Assembly (NCBI GenBank): GCA_016892645.1
Contig: JAFEMX010000023.1
Coordinates: 1 to 41,491 of the forward strand
Direction: 5' to 3'
DNA length: 41,491 nt
From: Micrococcaceae bacterium RIT 802
Lineage (GTDB): Bacteria; Actinomycetota; Actinomycetes; Actinomycetales; Micrococcaceae
How positions within the stretch are numbered: position 1 is the stretch's first letter; every line of letters begins with the position of its first letter. Position numbers and translations under genes: made by a program. The notes under the pieces were generated by a model. The model was given only the letters and a program-made list of their open reading frames with translations, searched no databases and had not been told where the DNA came from. Positions 1 through 7,578 of the stretch are shown in pieces.

Positions 1-325
1 TACCGCGTGTCGCCGTGCAAATCGACTGTTTCCAGTACTTTCTGCACTACGCTACGCAGTCAACCATCCGGGATCCGGAGCGCAGAACGTTCCGGTCCGA
101 AATGGACTGAATTTGTAGGGTTTGGCCGCCTCCCGATCTTCAGCGTTTCCGCTGTCCTCGTCCCGGCGACTCAGAAAACTTTACACGGAAATGCGACCCG
201 CACCAAATCGAGGGCTCCTCCCTCCGAGATCGCCCGGAATCCGCGGGAATCCGGGCGAACTGGCCACTGCCGGCGGCCCCTCTTGCGCTGCCGGCACCTG
301 AGTGCTGCATCACAGCTGCGCTCCC
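1..325. other. Region without a supported gene
   Basis: I find no convincing gene here. The open frames crossing it (plus frame 7-681, minus frame 140-1462) have low-complexity Arg/Pro/Ser-rich translations typical of shadows in high-GC DNA, and they run over the flavoenzyme gene that starts at 338. The segment is less GC-rich than what follows and contains a TAGGGT box at 116-121 with no matching -35. No tRNA fold, repeat or terminator is evident. It is probably the space between an upstream gene outside the window and the promoter of the 338 gene. Confidence 0.5.
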
Positions 326-331
326 TAGACT
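326..331 (+). promoter_or_regulatory. -10 box of likely leaderless promoter for the nitronate monooxygenase gene
   Basis: TAGACT matches the actinobacterial TAnnnT -10 and ends 6 nt before the ATG at 338, so transcription would start at or next to the start codon. The GGAG at 332-335 is too close to the ATG to be a good Shine-Dalgarno. I see no clear -35. Confidence 0.5.
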
Positions 332-337
332 GGAGCC

Positions 338-1357
338 ATGACTACCCTGCCCAATCCCCCCTCCCACACACCCGCGACGCCCGACCCTTCGATGGACCTG
401 CTCGCCCGGTTGCGATTCTCCGAACCCGTCATCAATGCTCCGATGGCCGGCGCAGCCGGAGGCGCGTTGGCGGCGGCGGTCAGCACGGCGGGCGGCTTGG
501 GGATGATCGGTATCGGATCCGGGGTCGCCCCGGAGTGGATTTCCACTCAGGCGGACCTCGCCCGTGCCTCCGGCCGCCCGTGGGGGGCCGGGCTCATGGC
601 ATGGGTGCTGGAGGAGTCCCTGGACCCGCTGAGGTATCTGCTCGCCGAACGTCCTTCCCTGGTGTGCGTCAGTTTCGGTGATCCGGGCCCCGCGGCAGAA
701 CTCATCCATGAGTCGGGAAGCCTGTGTGCCATGCAAGTCGGCAATGCAGCCGATCTGGACCGTGCCTTGGAAGCCGATATCGACGTCGTGGTCTGCCGCG
801 GAGGCGAAGGCGGCGGGCACGGCAGGAACGATGTCGCCACCCTTCCCCTGTTGCAGCAGACCCTGGCATCCACCGACAAACCCGTCATCGCCGCCGGTGG
901 CGTCGCCGATTCCCGCGGGGTGGCCGCCGTGCTGGCCGCGGGAGCGCAGGCCGCATGGATCGGCACCCGCTTTGCCGCATCCACGGAGTCTCTCAGCCAC
1001 GACCGGGTGAAGCGGGCCATCGCAGGCGCCGGCCTGGACGACACCATCTTCACCCGTGCCTTCGACATCGCGCAGCGCATCCCCTGGCCTGAGGAGTTCG
1101 GCGGCCGGGCCCTGCGCAATGCATTCAGCGAGCAGTGGGGCACCCGCGAAGAAGCGCTCACCGCAGCGGTGGACGCCGACTCCTCCATCACGGAGGCGGT
1201 CAATGCCGCACGGCGCGCAGCGGATGTCTCGAAGGCCCCGGTCTATGCCGGCCAGTCGGCGGCACGCAGCCGCGGAGGCGAATCGGCCACCGACATCATG
1301 GAGGACCTGTCCGGTTTCCGTGCCCACCTGCTGGCGGCAGCCCAACGGTGGCGCTGA
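338..1357 (+). CDS. Nitronate monooxygenase / 2-nitropropane dioxygenase family flavoprotein
   Basis: 339 aa, FMN-dependent TIM-barrel enzyme of the nitronate monooxygenase family, which oxidises alkyl nitronates; some relatives are FabK-type enoyl-ACP reductases, so the substrate is not certain. Visible motifs are the N-terminal PMAGAAGG with a following AGGLGMIGIG (residues 35-60), the glycine-rich phosphate-binding CRGGEGGGHG (153-162), and PVIAAGGVADSRGV followed by GAQAAWIGTRF (182-212), which is the usual C-terminal FMN phosphate site. Length fits the family. The ATG at 338 is chosen because a TAGACT box lies 6 nt upstream; an internal ATG at 392 (MDLLARL) is where family similarity begins and is the alternative. 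No signal peptide. It is followed after 5 bp by a phosphotransferase-fold gene in the same direction, so the two may be co-transcribed. Confidence 0.85.
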   Translation: MTTLPNPPSHTPATPDPSMDLLARLRFSEPVINAPMAGAAGGALAAAVSTAGGLGMIGIGSGVAPEWISTQADLARASGRPWGAGLMAWVLEESLDPLRYLLAERPSLVCVSFGDPGPAAELIHESGSLCAMQVGNAADLDRALEADIDVVVCRGGEGGGHGRNDVATLPLLQQTLASTDKPVIAAGGVADSRGVAAVLAAGAQAAWIGTRFAASTESLSHDRVKRAIAGAGLDDTIFTRAFDIAQRIPWPEEFGGRALRNAFSEQWGTREEALTAAVDADSSITEAVNAARRAADVSKAPVYAGQSAARSRGGESATDIMEDLSGFRAHLLAAAQRWR

Positions 1358-1362
1358 CCGCC

Positions 1363-2235
1363 ATGTCCTCGTGGGAGCACCAGGGGCTGTCGGATCGGCA
1401 GGTGGAATACCTGGAGACCACCTATCCGGGAGCTCTGATCGTGGCCGACCACAGCTGGCCATTTGGCATCAGCGTCCTGGAATTCGTGCACGGTGACCGG
1501 CGGCTCCTGCTCAAGGCCAGCGCGACGGCGCACCACCTCGAACGCGAGTACCGTGCCCATACCCGCTGGCTGGATGCCTTGGGCGACGACGTACCCGCCC
1601 TGGTCGATTACGACGCCGGGGCAGGAGTGCTCGTCAAGACCTTCCTCCCCGGGCGGATCGCCCTGGGCTCCCCCCAGGAGCACGACGCCGGTTCCTTCCG
1701 GCAGGCCGGGGCCCTGCTGGCACGGCTGCACCGCGGAACGGCCCCCCGGCGTGCGCCTCACTATGAAGAGTCCATGGCCACGAAGACCCGGGCCTGGGTG
1801 GCCCGGGCGGGCGGGTTGGCCCCTGAGGAACACCTGGCGCGCGTGGCCGACTGGTTGGATGGCTTCCGGCCCCAACCGGTGGAGCTGGTCCCCACGCACG
1901 GGGACTACCAGCCCCGGAACTGGTTGGTCCGTCCCGGTGGGAGGATCGCCGTCATCGACTTCGGCCGCGCCGAGCTGCGACCCTGGTACTCGGATCTGGT
2001 GCGCATGGAACACCACGACTTCGAGCTCCGTCCGGACCTCCGGGCCGCATTCATGGATGGCTACGGCCCGGAACCCGGATCGGCCGCCCCCTCGGAGGGT
2101 TATCCGGCGCCCGGACGCCGGCTCGACGAGCTGATGCAGGCCCTCGGCACCATCGTCTGGTCGCGGGACATGGGCGATGCCCGCTTCGAGGAACACGGCC
2201 GGACCATGCTCACCCGGATCCTGTCCACCCTGTAG
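1363..2235 (+). CDS. Aminoglycoside-phosphotransferase-fold kinase (APH family)
   Basis: 290 aa protein of the APH/choline-kinase fold. The ATP-binding lysine is probably Lys51 in LLLKAS, the catalytic Brenner motif is THGDYQPRNW (178-187, with His179, Asp181 and Asn186), and the metal-binding DFG-like segment is VIDFGRAE (197-204). These show an intact phosphotransferase active site, but the family phosphorylates many small molecules (aminoglycosides, homoserine, fructosamine, choline), and nothing here proves antibiotic resistance. The start at 1363 (MSSWEH) lies 5 bp after the stop of the flavoenzyme gene; a GTG at 1348 would overlap that gene and is less likely. The 3' end faces panC, which is transcribed convergently. 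Confidence 0.82.
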   Translation: MSSWEHQGLSDRQVEYLETTYPGALIVADHSWPFGISVLEFVHGDRRLLLKASATAHHLEREYRAHTRWLDALGDDVPALVDYDAGAGVLVKTFLPGRIALGSPQEHDAGSFRQAGALLARLHRGTAPRRAPHYEESMATKTRAWVARAGGLAPEEHLARVADWLDGFRPQPVELVPTHGDYQPRNWLVRPGGRIAVIDFGRAELRPWYSDLVRMEHHDFELRPDLRAAFMDGYGPEPGSAAPSEGYPAPGRRLDELMQALGTIVWSRDMGDARFEEHGRTMLTRILSTL

Positions 2236-2248
2236 TGCGCAGGACGAT

Positions 2249-2264
2249 CCGGCGCGGACGCCGG
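2249..2264. terminator. GC hairpin between convergent genes
   Basis: CCGGCG-CGGA-CGCCGG, a perfect 6-bp stem with a 4-nt loop, sits in the 39 bp between the stop codons of the phosphotransferase gene (+) and panC (-). There is no T-run on either side, as is common for actinobacterial terminators. It would serve both directions. Confidence 0.4.
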
Positions 2265-2274
2265 GGTCTGCCGG

Positions 2275-3234
2275 TCAGGCGTCCCCGAGGGGCATGTTGT
2301 CGATGAGCCGGACGGCGCCCAGTCGTGCGGCCACCAGGACCAGCGCCGTGCCCGTGAACGGGGTCTCGCGGCAGTTGAAGGCCAACGGCTCCAAGGTATC
2401 CGGGTCGACGACCTCGAGGTAGTCCAGGTCAACGAGTGGTTGGCTCGCGATGAGCGCCTCGGCGTCGTCGATCATCAGGGGCTCATGCGCCTCGGCACGT
2501 TCACGCAACAGGAACAGCGCCCTGCTGAGGACCAACGCCGCCTCGGTCTGCTCCGGGGTGAGGAAGCGGTTGCGGCTCGACAAGGCCAGCCCCTCCGGAG
2601 AGCGCACGATCGGCACTGCGCGGATCTGGACGGGGTAGGCGAGATCCGTGACCATGCGCCGGATGATGGCCAGCTGCTGGGCATCCTTCTGGCCGAAGTA
2701 GGCGCTGTACTCCACCGGGACCGGCGCCAGGGCCGGCGGGGCGGCGTGGTGCAGCAGCTGGGCCACGACGGCGAGCATCCCGTCGAAGTGCCCGGGACGG
2801 GATGCCCCCTCGAACTTCTCCCCCAGCTTCCCGCTGGAGAGGCGGACCAGTGGCGCCCCCTGCGGGTATACCTCGGCCTCCTCGGGCGCGAAGACGATGT
2901 CCGCACCCGCGCCGGCCAACAGGTCGATGTCGGCGTCCAGGGTGCGCGGGTAGCGCTCGTAGTCGGCCGGGTCGTCGAATTGCAGCGGGTTGACGAACAC
3001 GGAGACGACGACGACGTCGTTGGCTGCGCGGGCCGCCTCCACCAGGTGCCCGTGCCCTGCGTGGAGCGCGCCCATGGTGGGGACCAACGCCAGCCGCCGG
3101 GCCCGTCCGCCGGCCGCCGGTTCCTCCAGGAGCCGGGTCGACAAGCTGCGCAGTTCCCCGACCGTGCGGGCCAGGAGGGGACGGCGGGTGCCGGGGTGGG
3201 CGCCGCCGTCGTGCAGGGTTTCGGTGGTGTTCAC
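2275..3234 (-). CDS. panC: Pantothenate synthetase (pantoate-beta-alanine ligase)
   Basis: 319 aa enzyme that joins pantoate and beta-alanine using ATP, the last step of pantothenate (CoA precursor) synthesis in the cytoplasm. Motifs: [10 protein letters not shown] (52-61, HIGH-like nucleotide site), FVNPLQF (80-86), YPRTLD (95-100), GRPGHF-like SRPGHFDG (145-152), FGQKDAQQL (180-188) and [12 protein letters not shown] (211-222, KMSKS-like). About ten extra residues ([18 protein letters not shown]) precede FGQKD, longer than in the commonest form. The start is GTG at 3234; a TAGACT box 6 nt upstream (3241-3246) suggests it can be transcribed without a leader, although it also lies 33 bp downstream of the DUF2520 gene and is likely read through from it. 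Regulation beyond this promoter is not visible. Confidence 0.95.
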   Translation of the reverse strand: MNTTETLHDGGAHPGTRRPLLARTVGELRSLSTRLLEEPAAGGRARRLALVPTMGALHAGHGHLVEAARAANDVVVVSVFVNPLQFDDPADYERYPRTLDADIDLLAGAGADIVFAPEEAEVYPQGAPLVRLSSGKLGEKFEGASRPGHFDGMLAVVAQLLHHAAPPALAPVPVEYSAYFGQKDAQQLAIIRRMVTDLAYPVQIRAVPIVRSPEGLALSSRNRFLTPEQTEAALVLSRALFLLRERAEAHEPLMIDDAEALIASQPLVDLDYLEVVDPDTLEPLAFNCRETPFTGTALVLVAARLGAVRLIDNMPLGDA

Positions 3235-3240
3235 GCGTCG

Positions 3241-3246
3241 AGTCTA
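3241..3246 (-). promoter_or_regulatory. -10 box of likely leaderless panC promoter
   Basis: On the minus strand TAGACT is followed by 6 nt and then the GTG start of panC at 3234. This is the same hexamer and spacing as before the gene at 338. No Shine-Dalgarno is present in the 33-bp gap to the upstream gene, which supports a leaderless mRNA. Confidence 0.5.
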
Positions 3247-3267
3247 GCGCCGTCCAGCACGCGCGGG

Positions 3268-4143
3268 TCAGGCCAGGGCGTCGAGGATCGCGGCGGCCTG
3301 GGCCTCGGTGAGCAGCCCGCGGTCCAGGGCGCGCTGGGCGGTGGCCCGGCCCATGGCCAGGTAGGCGTCGCGGATGTCGACGGGCACGGTCTCGGCGGCC
3401 AACGCCGCGCGGTGCACGTCGATCGTCCCGGTGTCGCCGCGGGCCACCGGCCCGGTCAGTGCGCCTTCACCGGACGCCAGGGCGTTGTCCAGCGATCCGC
3501 GCATCAGCGGACCCAGGATCCGTTCGGGTGCCTCGACGCCGATGCGGCGCAGCAGTTCGGCCGACTGGCCGGCGATGGTGACCAGGTGGTTCGAGGCGTG
3601 GGCCAGGGCCGCATGGTAGGTGCCGCGGTCGGACTCTTCTATGACCGTGGACTCGGCTCCCATCTCGACGACCAGCGCCTGGGCGATCGGCAGAACCATC
3701 GATGCCGCGGTGACCCCAAACATGCAGTCCTGCAGCCGGTCCAGATCCAGGCTCATCCCGGTGAAGCTCATGGCCGGGTGGATGGCCAGCGGGATGGCCC
3801 CGGCGGCCTGGGCGGGGGCCAGGATGCCGGTGCCGTAGCGGCCGGCGGTGTGCACCACCAGCTGACCGGTCTGCCAGTGCCCGGCGTCGGCCAGGCCCTG
3901 GACCAGCGGGGCGAGCGCGTCGTCGGGGACGGCCAGGAGCACGAGTTCGGAGCGCCTGACGATTTCCGGGATGTCCAGCACGGGCACGCCCGGCAGCAAC
4001 GCGTCGGCGCGGTCGCGGGAGGATTCGGAGACGGCATGGACGCCGACGACCGCGTGTTCGGCCGCGCGCAGTGCGGCGCCGAGAACGGCGCCGACCTTGC
4101 CGGCGCCGATGACGCCGACGCCCAGGCGGCCGGGCTTAGCCAC
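3268..4143 (-). CDS. Rossmann-fold / DUF2520 reductase-like protein, candidate ketopantoate reductase
   Basis: 291 aa. The N-terminus holds an NAD(P)-binding motif GVIGAGKVGAVLGAAL (about 10-25), followed by VLLAVPDDAL and a VVHTAGRYG turn, then AIHPAMSFTG. The C-terminal half is the helical DUF2520 domain with HAALAHASNHLVTIAG. This is the layout of ketopantoate/6-phosphogluconate-type dehydrogenases with a helical dimerisation domain. The GTG start at 4143 overlaps the TAA of the PH-domain gene by 8 bp, so translation is probably coupled. It sits directly before panC; by position it could supply pantoate by reducing ketopantoate. That function is inferred from fold and neighbourhood, not shown by a diagnostic residue. 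Confidence 0.8.
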   Translation of the reverse strand: MAKPGRLGVGVIGAGKVGAVLGAALRAAEHAVVGVHAVSESSRDRADALLPGVPVLDIPEIVRRSELVLLAVPDDALAPLVQGLADAGHWQTGQLVVHTAGRYGTGILAPAQAAGAIPLAIHPAMSFTGMSLDLDRLQDCMFGVTAASMVLPIAQALVVEMGAESTVIEESDRGTYHAALAHASNHLVTIAGQSAELLRRIGVEAPERILGPLMRGSLDNALASGEGALTGPVARGDTGTIDVHRAALAAETVPVDIRDAYLAMGRATAQRALDRGLLTEAQAAAILDALA

Positions 4144-5677
4144 GGTGTTCCCCTTCCAGCCAGTGGTCGCGGTCGTTGAGCCGCCGGGCGGTGGCCGCCC
4201 GGTCGGCCTGGGTCATGAACAGCTCGCGTCCGGCATCCAGCCCCATCTGCTTCACGCGCGGGGAGATCGGCCCGTCGGTGGTGCACAGCTGGATCCCGGT
4301 CAGGCCCAACCGGCGGTTCAGCGGCCCCTGGGTGAGCAGGATCCCCTGGATGCGTTCGTGCGCGACGATGACCAGCGAGTGGATGAGCACCCCGGCCCGG
4401 GAGAACAGCGCGGTGTCCGTGACGGCAAAGCCCTGGCGTCGGTAGGCGAACGGCGAGAGCCAGCGGGCGCTGCGCGGCGACGTGGTGAACCCCTCGGTGC
4501 TTCCGGTCCCCGCGATTCCGGCGTCGACGAGTTCGGCGGGACGGACGGTGCCGGGGTCCGGCAACACGATGCCCAGCACGTTGAGGACATCCTGCCGGGT
4601 GCCGACCGGCAGCAGGGTGGATCGCAGGGTGGCGTCCTCGCCCTGGCCGCCGTATCCGGCGACGTTCACGACGACCTTGTGCCACCCGAAGCGGCGCCAG
4701 ATGAAGCCCTGGGTGACCATGACCGCCTGGACCCGCCCCGGGGGGACGGTCTGGTGGCGGGTGTCGAGCAGCCCGTAGCTCAGCCGCAGGCCGTCGGCTC
4801 CCATGGCCGCCCGGAAGTTGTAGCCCTGGTTGAACTGGCCCCAGAGCGCGGGGACGACGCCGATGAAGAACGGGATCATGTACAGCAGCGTGAATTCACC
4901 GTGCGAGGCGATGGTGGCGATGATTCCCCCGACGACCGCCAGCACCGTGAATCCGACCCAGGGGGAGAGCAGTGTGGCGGCGATCAGGCGTTTCGGCGGG
5001 ACCACCGCGACGACCCGTTCCGGGGCCTCGGGGGTTCCGGGGTGCCCAGCCGGTGCGGCAGTCTCCGTACCGGCAGGGACCGGGTCCGGCCGGCCGGCAC
5101 CACCGTCGTGCCCGGAGCCGGCCGCGTCGACCGCCGGGGCACGATCCTGCTTCAGGCCGGCGGCCCGGGCTAGGATGTCGTTGCGCAGCGCCTTGGCATC
5201 GTCGATCTTGATGAAGGCCAGGCGCATCGCGGTGGAGCCGGCGTCGGCGACCTCGAACTTGAGCTCGGCCAGGCCGAAGATGCGGGCCAGCAGGGGCTGG
5301 ACGATGTCAATGGCCTGCACCCGGTCGATGCGGGCCTGGCGTTGTTGGCGGAAGACGACGCCGGAATTGACGTTCACGTGCCGTTCGGTCACCTGGTACT
5401 TGGTGAAGTACCAGGACAGGAAGAAGGCGCCCATGATCAGGAGCAGGATCGCGATTCCGCCGACGATGACCCAGACCAGGCCGGGGGTGAAGGACCAGCC
5501 GCCGTCGTCACCGGACTGGTCGCCGGCATTGAAGATGTTCTCGATCCAGTTCTGGCCGAAGAAGTACAGGATCGCCAGTACCGCGATCCAGCCGCGGACC
5601 AGCGGGGAGACCGGGTGGACGCGTTGCCAGGGGACCGTGTTGTCCGCGGCCCCCGGCAGGGTGGATTCGCCGCTCAC
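4136..5677 (-). CDS. Bacterial PH-domain (YdbT-like) membrane protein
   Basis: 513 aa membrane protein with repeated bPH_2 (YdbS/YdbT) domains. A membrane pair near residues 28-90 (RGWIAVLAILYFFG and IVGGIAILLLIMGAFFLSWYF) precedes the first PH-like segment YQVTERHVNVNSGVVFRQQ. A Pro/Ala/Gly-rich linker of about 50 residues is followed by a second membrane pair (TLLSPWVGFTVLAVVGGI, LLYMIPFFIGVVPALW), a second PH unit (LRLSYGLLDTRHQTVPPGRV) and a third near the C-terminus (GFAVTDTALFSRAG). The GTG start at 5677 overlaps the upstream TGA as GTGA, so the two PH genes are translationally coupled. The molecular role of this family is unsettled; envelope stress or lipid sensing has been suggested for relatives. 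Confidence 0.85.
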   Translation of the reverse strand: MSGESTLPGAADNTVPWQRVHPVSPLVRGWIAVLAILYFFGQNWIENIFNAGDQSGDDGGWSFTPGLVWVIVGGIAILLLIMGAFFLSWYFTKYQVTERHVNVNSGVVFRQQRQARIDRVQAIDIVQPLLARIFGLAELKFEVADAGSTAMRLAFIKIDDAKALRNDILARAAGLKQDRAPAVDAAGSGHDGGAGRPDPVPAGTETAAPAGHPGTPEAPERVVAVVPPKRLIAATLLSPWVGFTVLAVVGGIIATIASHGEFTLLYMIPFFIGVVPALWGQFNQGYNFRAAMGADGLRLSYGLLDTRHQTVPPGRVQAVMVTQGFIWRRFGWHKVVVNVAGYGGQGEDATLRSTLLPVGTRQDVLNVLGIVLPDPGTVRPAELVDAGIAGTGSTEGFTTSPRSARWLSPFAYRRQGFAVTDTALFSRAGVLIHSLVIVAHERIQGILLTQGPLNRRLGLTGIQLCTTDGPISPRVKQMGLDAGRELFMTQADRAATARRLNDRDHWLEGEHRG

Positions 5678-6186
5678 AGCCCGGCCAGCCTCGCCTCGCC
5701 GCGGGCCGAGAGCCGTTCTCGCAGGCGGGTCCCCTCGGCGGCTGGCAGTCCGGGGATCTCGGCCTTGGCCGTGGTGGAGGCGGTATGGAGCTGTACCTTG
5801 CACAACCCCAAAGCGCGGTCCACCGGCCCGACGGCCACGTCGACGTATTGCATGCGCCCGTACGGCACCACCAGGACCTTCTGGAACATGAGGCCGGTGC
5901 GGATGAGCAGGTCGTCGTCGCGCTCGGCATAACCGATGGCGCGGACCTGGCGCGGGATGACGACCATGCGGGCCAGGTCGGCCACGACGGCGATGCCGAG
6001 GAGCCCCCAGGCCAGCCAGGCCGGGTAGCCGGGCCAGACGCCGGTGAGCATGAGCACCAGCGGGACGGCCAGCACAGCCCAGGTGATCAGCGCCGAGATC
6101 CCCCAACCGACGAGCCGGACCTTGGCGTAGGACGGCGAGACCCGCTGGAATTCCAGGCCCATCGGGTCAATTGGTTCCTGCGGCAT
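5674..6186 (-). CDS. Bacterial PH-domain (YdbS-like) membrane protein
   Basis: 170 aa. Two adjacent membrane helices (about 25-68: LVGWGISALITWAVLAVPLV and YPAWLAWGLLGIAVVADLA) precede one bPH_2 domain beginning near IGYAERDDDLLIRTGLMF with the typical VPYGRMQYVDVAVGPVDR. It is the small partner of the larger PH protein that follows; such YdbS/YdbT pairs commonly occur together. The ATG at 6186 has GGGAG 9 nt upstream (6196-6200) and overlaps the end of the DUF3180 gene by 20 bp; a second ATG at 6162 is possible but lacks that ribosome site. Confidence 0.85.
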   Translation of the reverse strand: MPQEPIDPMGLEFQRVSPSYAKVRLVGWGISALITWAVLAVPLVLMLTGVWPGYPAWLAWGLLGIAVVADLARMVVIPRQVRAIGYAERDDDLLIRTGLMFQKVLVVPYGRMQYVDVAVGPVDRALGLCKVQLHTASTTAKAEIPGLPAAEGTRLRERLSARGEARLAGL

Positions 6187-6670
6187 ACCCCTCGTCTCCC
6201 TTGCGCTCCCGACCCCGGGAACCCGGAGCGGATGGGTCGTCGGGCGGTAGTTTGCAGAACTGTTCGACGACCCATCCCACAATAACCATGACCAGCGAGG
6301 CAACAATCATCACCAAGGATGAGATCACGACCTGGTTGCCCAGCCCGGCGCCGCGCAGAAGGTCCAGCAGGATGCCGGCATGCCACCCGGCGATGAGCGA
6401 ACCGGCGTAGGCGGTGGCCTGGGCGAGGACCAGGGTGCGGGCGGCCTGCAGCGGGTCGAGCCGCCGCTTGAGCTTGCCCTGCGTGTACCGGCGCACGCGC
6501 CACCCGAAGCCGAACGTGATGGTCGTGCCGGCGGCCATGGTGACCAGCGATGGCCATTGCAGCACCGGTGAGGTGTAGCCATTGCCCGTCAGCGCCACCT
6601 GCGCGACCCACCCGATCAGGGCCGATCCGAGGCAGATCAGCAGCAACCACAGGGGACGGATCGTACTCAT
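6167..6670 (-). CDS. DUF3180 four-helix membrane protein
   Basis: 167 aa with four predicted membrane helices: PLWLLLICLGSALIGWVAQV (6-25), SLVTMAAGTTITFGFGW (about 41-57), VLAQATAYAGSLIAGWHAGI (about 81-100) and VISSLVMIVASLVMVIVGWV (about 114-133). A short charged, proline-containing tail follows. It matches the actinobacterial DUF3180 family, which sits next to folK in many actinobacteria; its function is unknown. It begins 4 bp after folK and overlaps the PH gene by 20 bp, so it belongs to the folate operon. A role in folate or pterin handling at the membrane is possible from position only. Confidence 0.8.
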   Translation of the reverse strand: MSTIRPLWLLLICLGSALIGWVAQVALTGNGYTSPVLQWPSLVTMAAGTTITFGFGWRVRRYTQGKLKRRLDPLQAARTLVLAQATAYAGSLIAGWHAGILLDLLRGAGLGNQVVISSLVMIVASLVMVIVGWVVEQFCKLPPDDPSAPGSRGRERKGDEGYAAGTN

Positions 6671-6674
6671 GTGC

Positions 6675-7181
6675 TCAGCCGTCCCCGTCGGTGGGGTAGA
6701 CGGAGAGCCCGTCCCGGTCCGCGGCCCGGGCGGCCAAGTCGGCGACCCGGTCCCCGCCCAATCGCGCCTCGGGATCCATCCACGCCCAGGGCTGCAGGAC
6801 GAAGGCCCGCTCGGCGGCCCGGGGGTGGGGCAGGGTGAGGGTCTCGTCGTCGGAGGTGGCGTCCCCGTAGGTGATGATGTCGACGTCCAGGGTGCGCGGC
6901 CCCCACCGCACCTCCCGGATGCGGTGGTGGCGCTGTTCGACCGCCTGGCAGTGGTGCAGCAGCTGGAGCGGAGCCAACGTGGTCTCGACCTCCAGGACGA
7001 GGTTCAGGAAATCGGGTTGGTCGGCGGGGCCGCCGACCGGCTTGGTCTGCACGATGTCCGAGACCCGACACATCCGGACCGCTGGCTCGGACGTGAGTTC
7101 CGTGACGGCCTCCGAGAGCGTGGTGGAGCGTTCGCCGAGGTTGCTACCCAGGGCCAGGACGGCGCGGACCGGGGTGCTCAT
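6675..7181 (-). CDS. folK: 2-amino-4-hydroxy-6-hydroxymethyldihydropteridine pyrophosphokinase (HPPK)
   Basis: 168 aa cytosolic enzyme that transfers pyrophosphate from ATP to 6-hydroxymethyl-dihydropterin, giving the substrate of FolP. Motifs: ALGSNLGER (9-17), TKPVGGPADQPDFLN (46-60), the HPPK signature RWGPRTLDVDII (92-103) and LPHPRAAERAFVLQPW (116-131). Length fits the family. Its ATG at 7181 overlaps the folB stop as ATGA, and DUF3180 starts 4 bp after its own stop, so the genes are tightly coupled. Confidence 0.95.
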   Translation of the reverse strand: MSTPVRAVLALGSNLGERSTTLSEAVTELTSEPAVRMCRVSDIVQTKPVGGPADQPDFLNLVLEVETTLAPLQLLHHCQAVEQRHHRIREVRWGPRTLDVDIITYGDATSDDETLTLPHPRAAERAFVLQPWAWMDPEARLGGDRVADLAARAADRDGLSVYPTDGDG

Positions 7182-7576
7182 GCGCGTTCCCGGTGGATCT
7201 GGATGCTCACGTCGCCGAAGGCGACCTCGATCGGAGCCTGGGGCTTGTGCACGGTGATGTCCACGGCCGCGACGTCGAACTCGGCGAGCACCATGGAGGC
7301 CAGTTCACCGGCCAGCTTCTCGATCAGGTTGTACGGTCCGGAGGCGATCACGTCCGTGACCCGTTCGGCAAGCACCCCGTAGTGGGCGGTGTCGGCCACG
7401 TCGTCGGAGGCCTCGGCGGTCCGGGTGTCCGTATACAGGACGACGTCGACGACGAACGGCTGGCCGTTGCGCTTCTCGTGTTCGAAGACCCCATGGTGGC
7501 CGATGGCCGTGATCCCGGTGAGCACGATCCGGTCCCGCACCCCGTGTGGCGTAGCCGCCGGCTGCCGGGTGGCCAT
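7178..7576 (-). CDS. folB: Dihydroneopterin aldolase
   Basis: 132 aa. FolB cleaves dihydroneopterin to 6-hydroxymethyl-dihydropterin and glycolaldehyde, and often also epimerises the substrate. Visible features are DRIVLTGITAIGHHGVFEHE (the conserved N-terminal strand and loop), GQPFVVDVVLY, YNLIEKLAGELA with the conserved glutamate, and VHKPQAPI at the C-terminus. The start is the ATG at 7576 (MATRQPAA), 2 bp after the folP stop; the frame continues upstream only as antisense-like low-complexity sequence. Ends with ATGA overlap onto folK. Confidence 0.94.
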   Translation of the reverse strand: MATRQPAATPHGVRDRIVLTGITAIGHHGVFEHEKRNGQPFVVDVVLYTDTRTAEASDDVADTAHYGVLAERVTDVIASGPYNLIEKLAGELASMVLAEFDVAAVDITVHKPQAPIEVAFGDVSIQIHRERA

Positions 7577-7578
7577 GG

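Noticed and set aside
140-1462. Minus-strand 440-aa open frame over the flavoenzyme gene
   Set aside because: Translation is Gly/Arg/Ala low complexity with no family motif; the plus strand has a clear conserved protein.
1363-2235. Phosphotransferase as an aminoglycoside resistance gene
   Set aside because: Only the general APH fold is visible, in a core-like setting with no mobile elements; substrate unknown.
2440-4179. Plus-strand 579-aa open frame antisense to panC and the DUF2520 gene
   Set aside because: Shadow of high-GC codon use; the minus strand has panC signatures.
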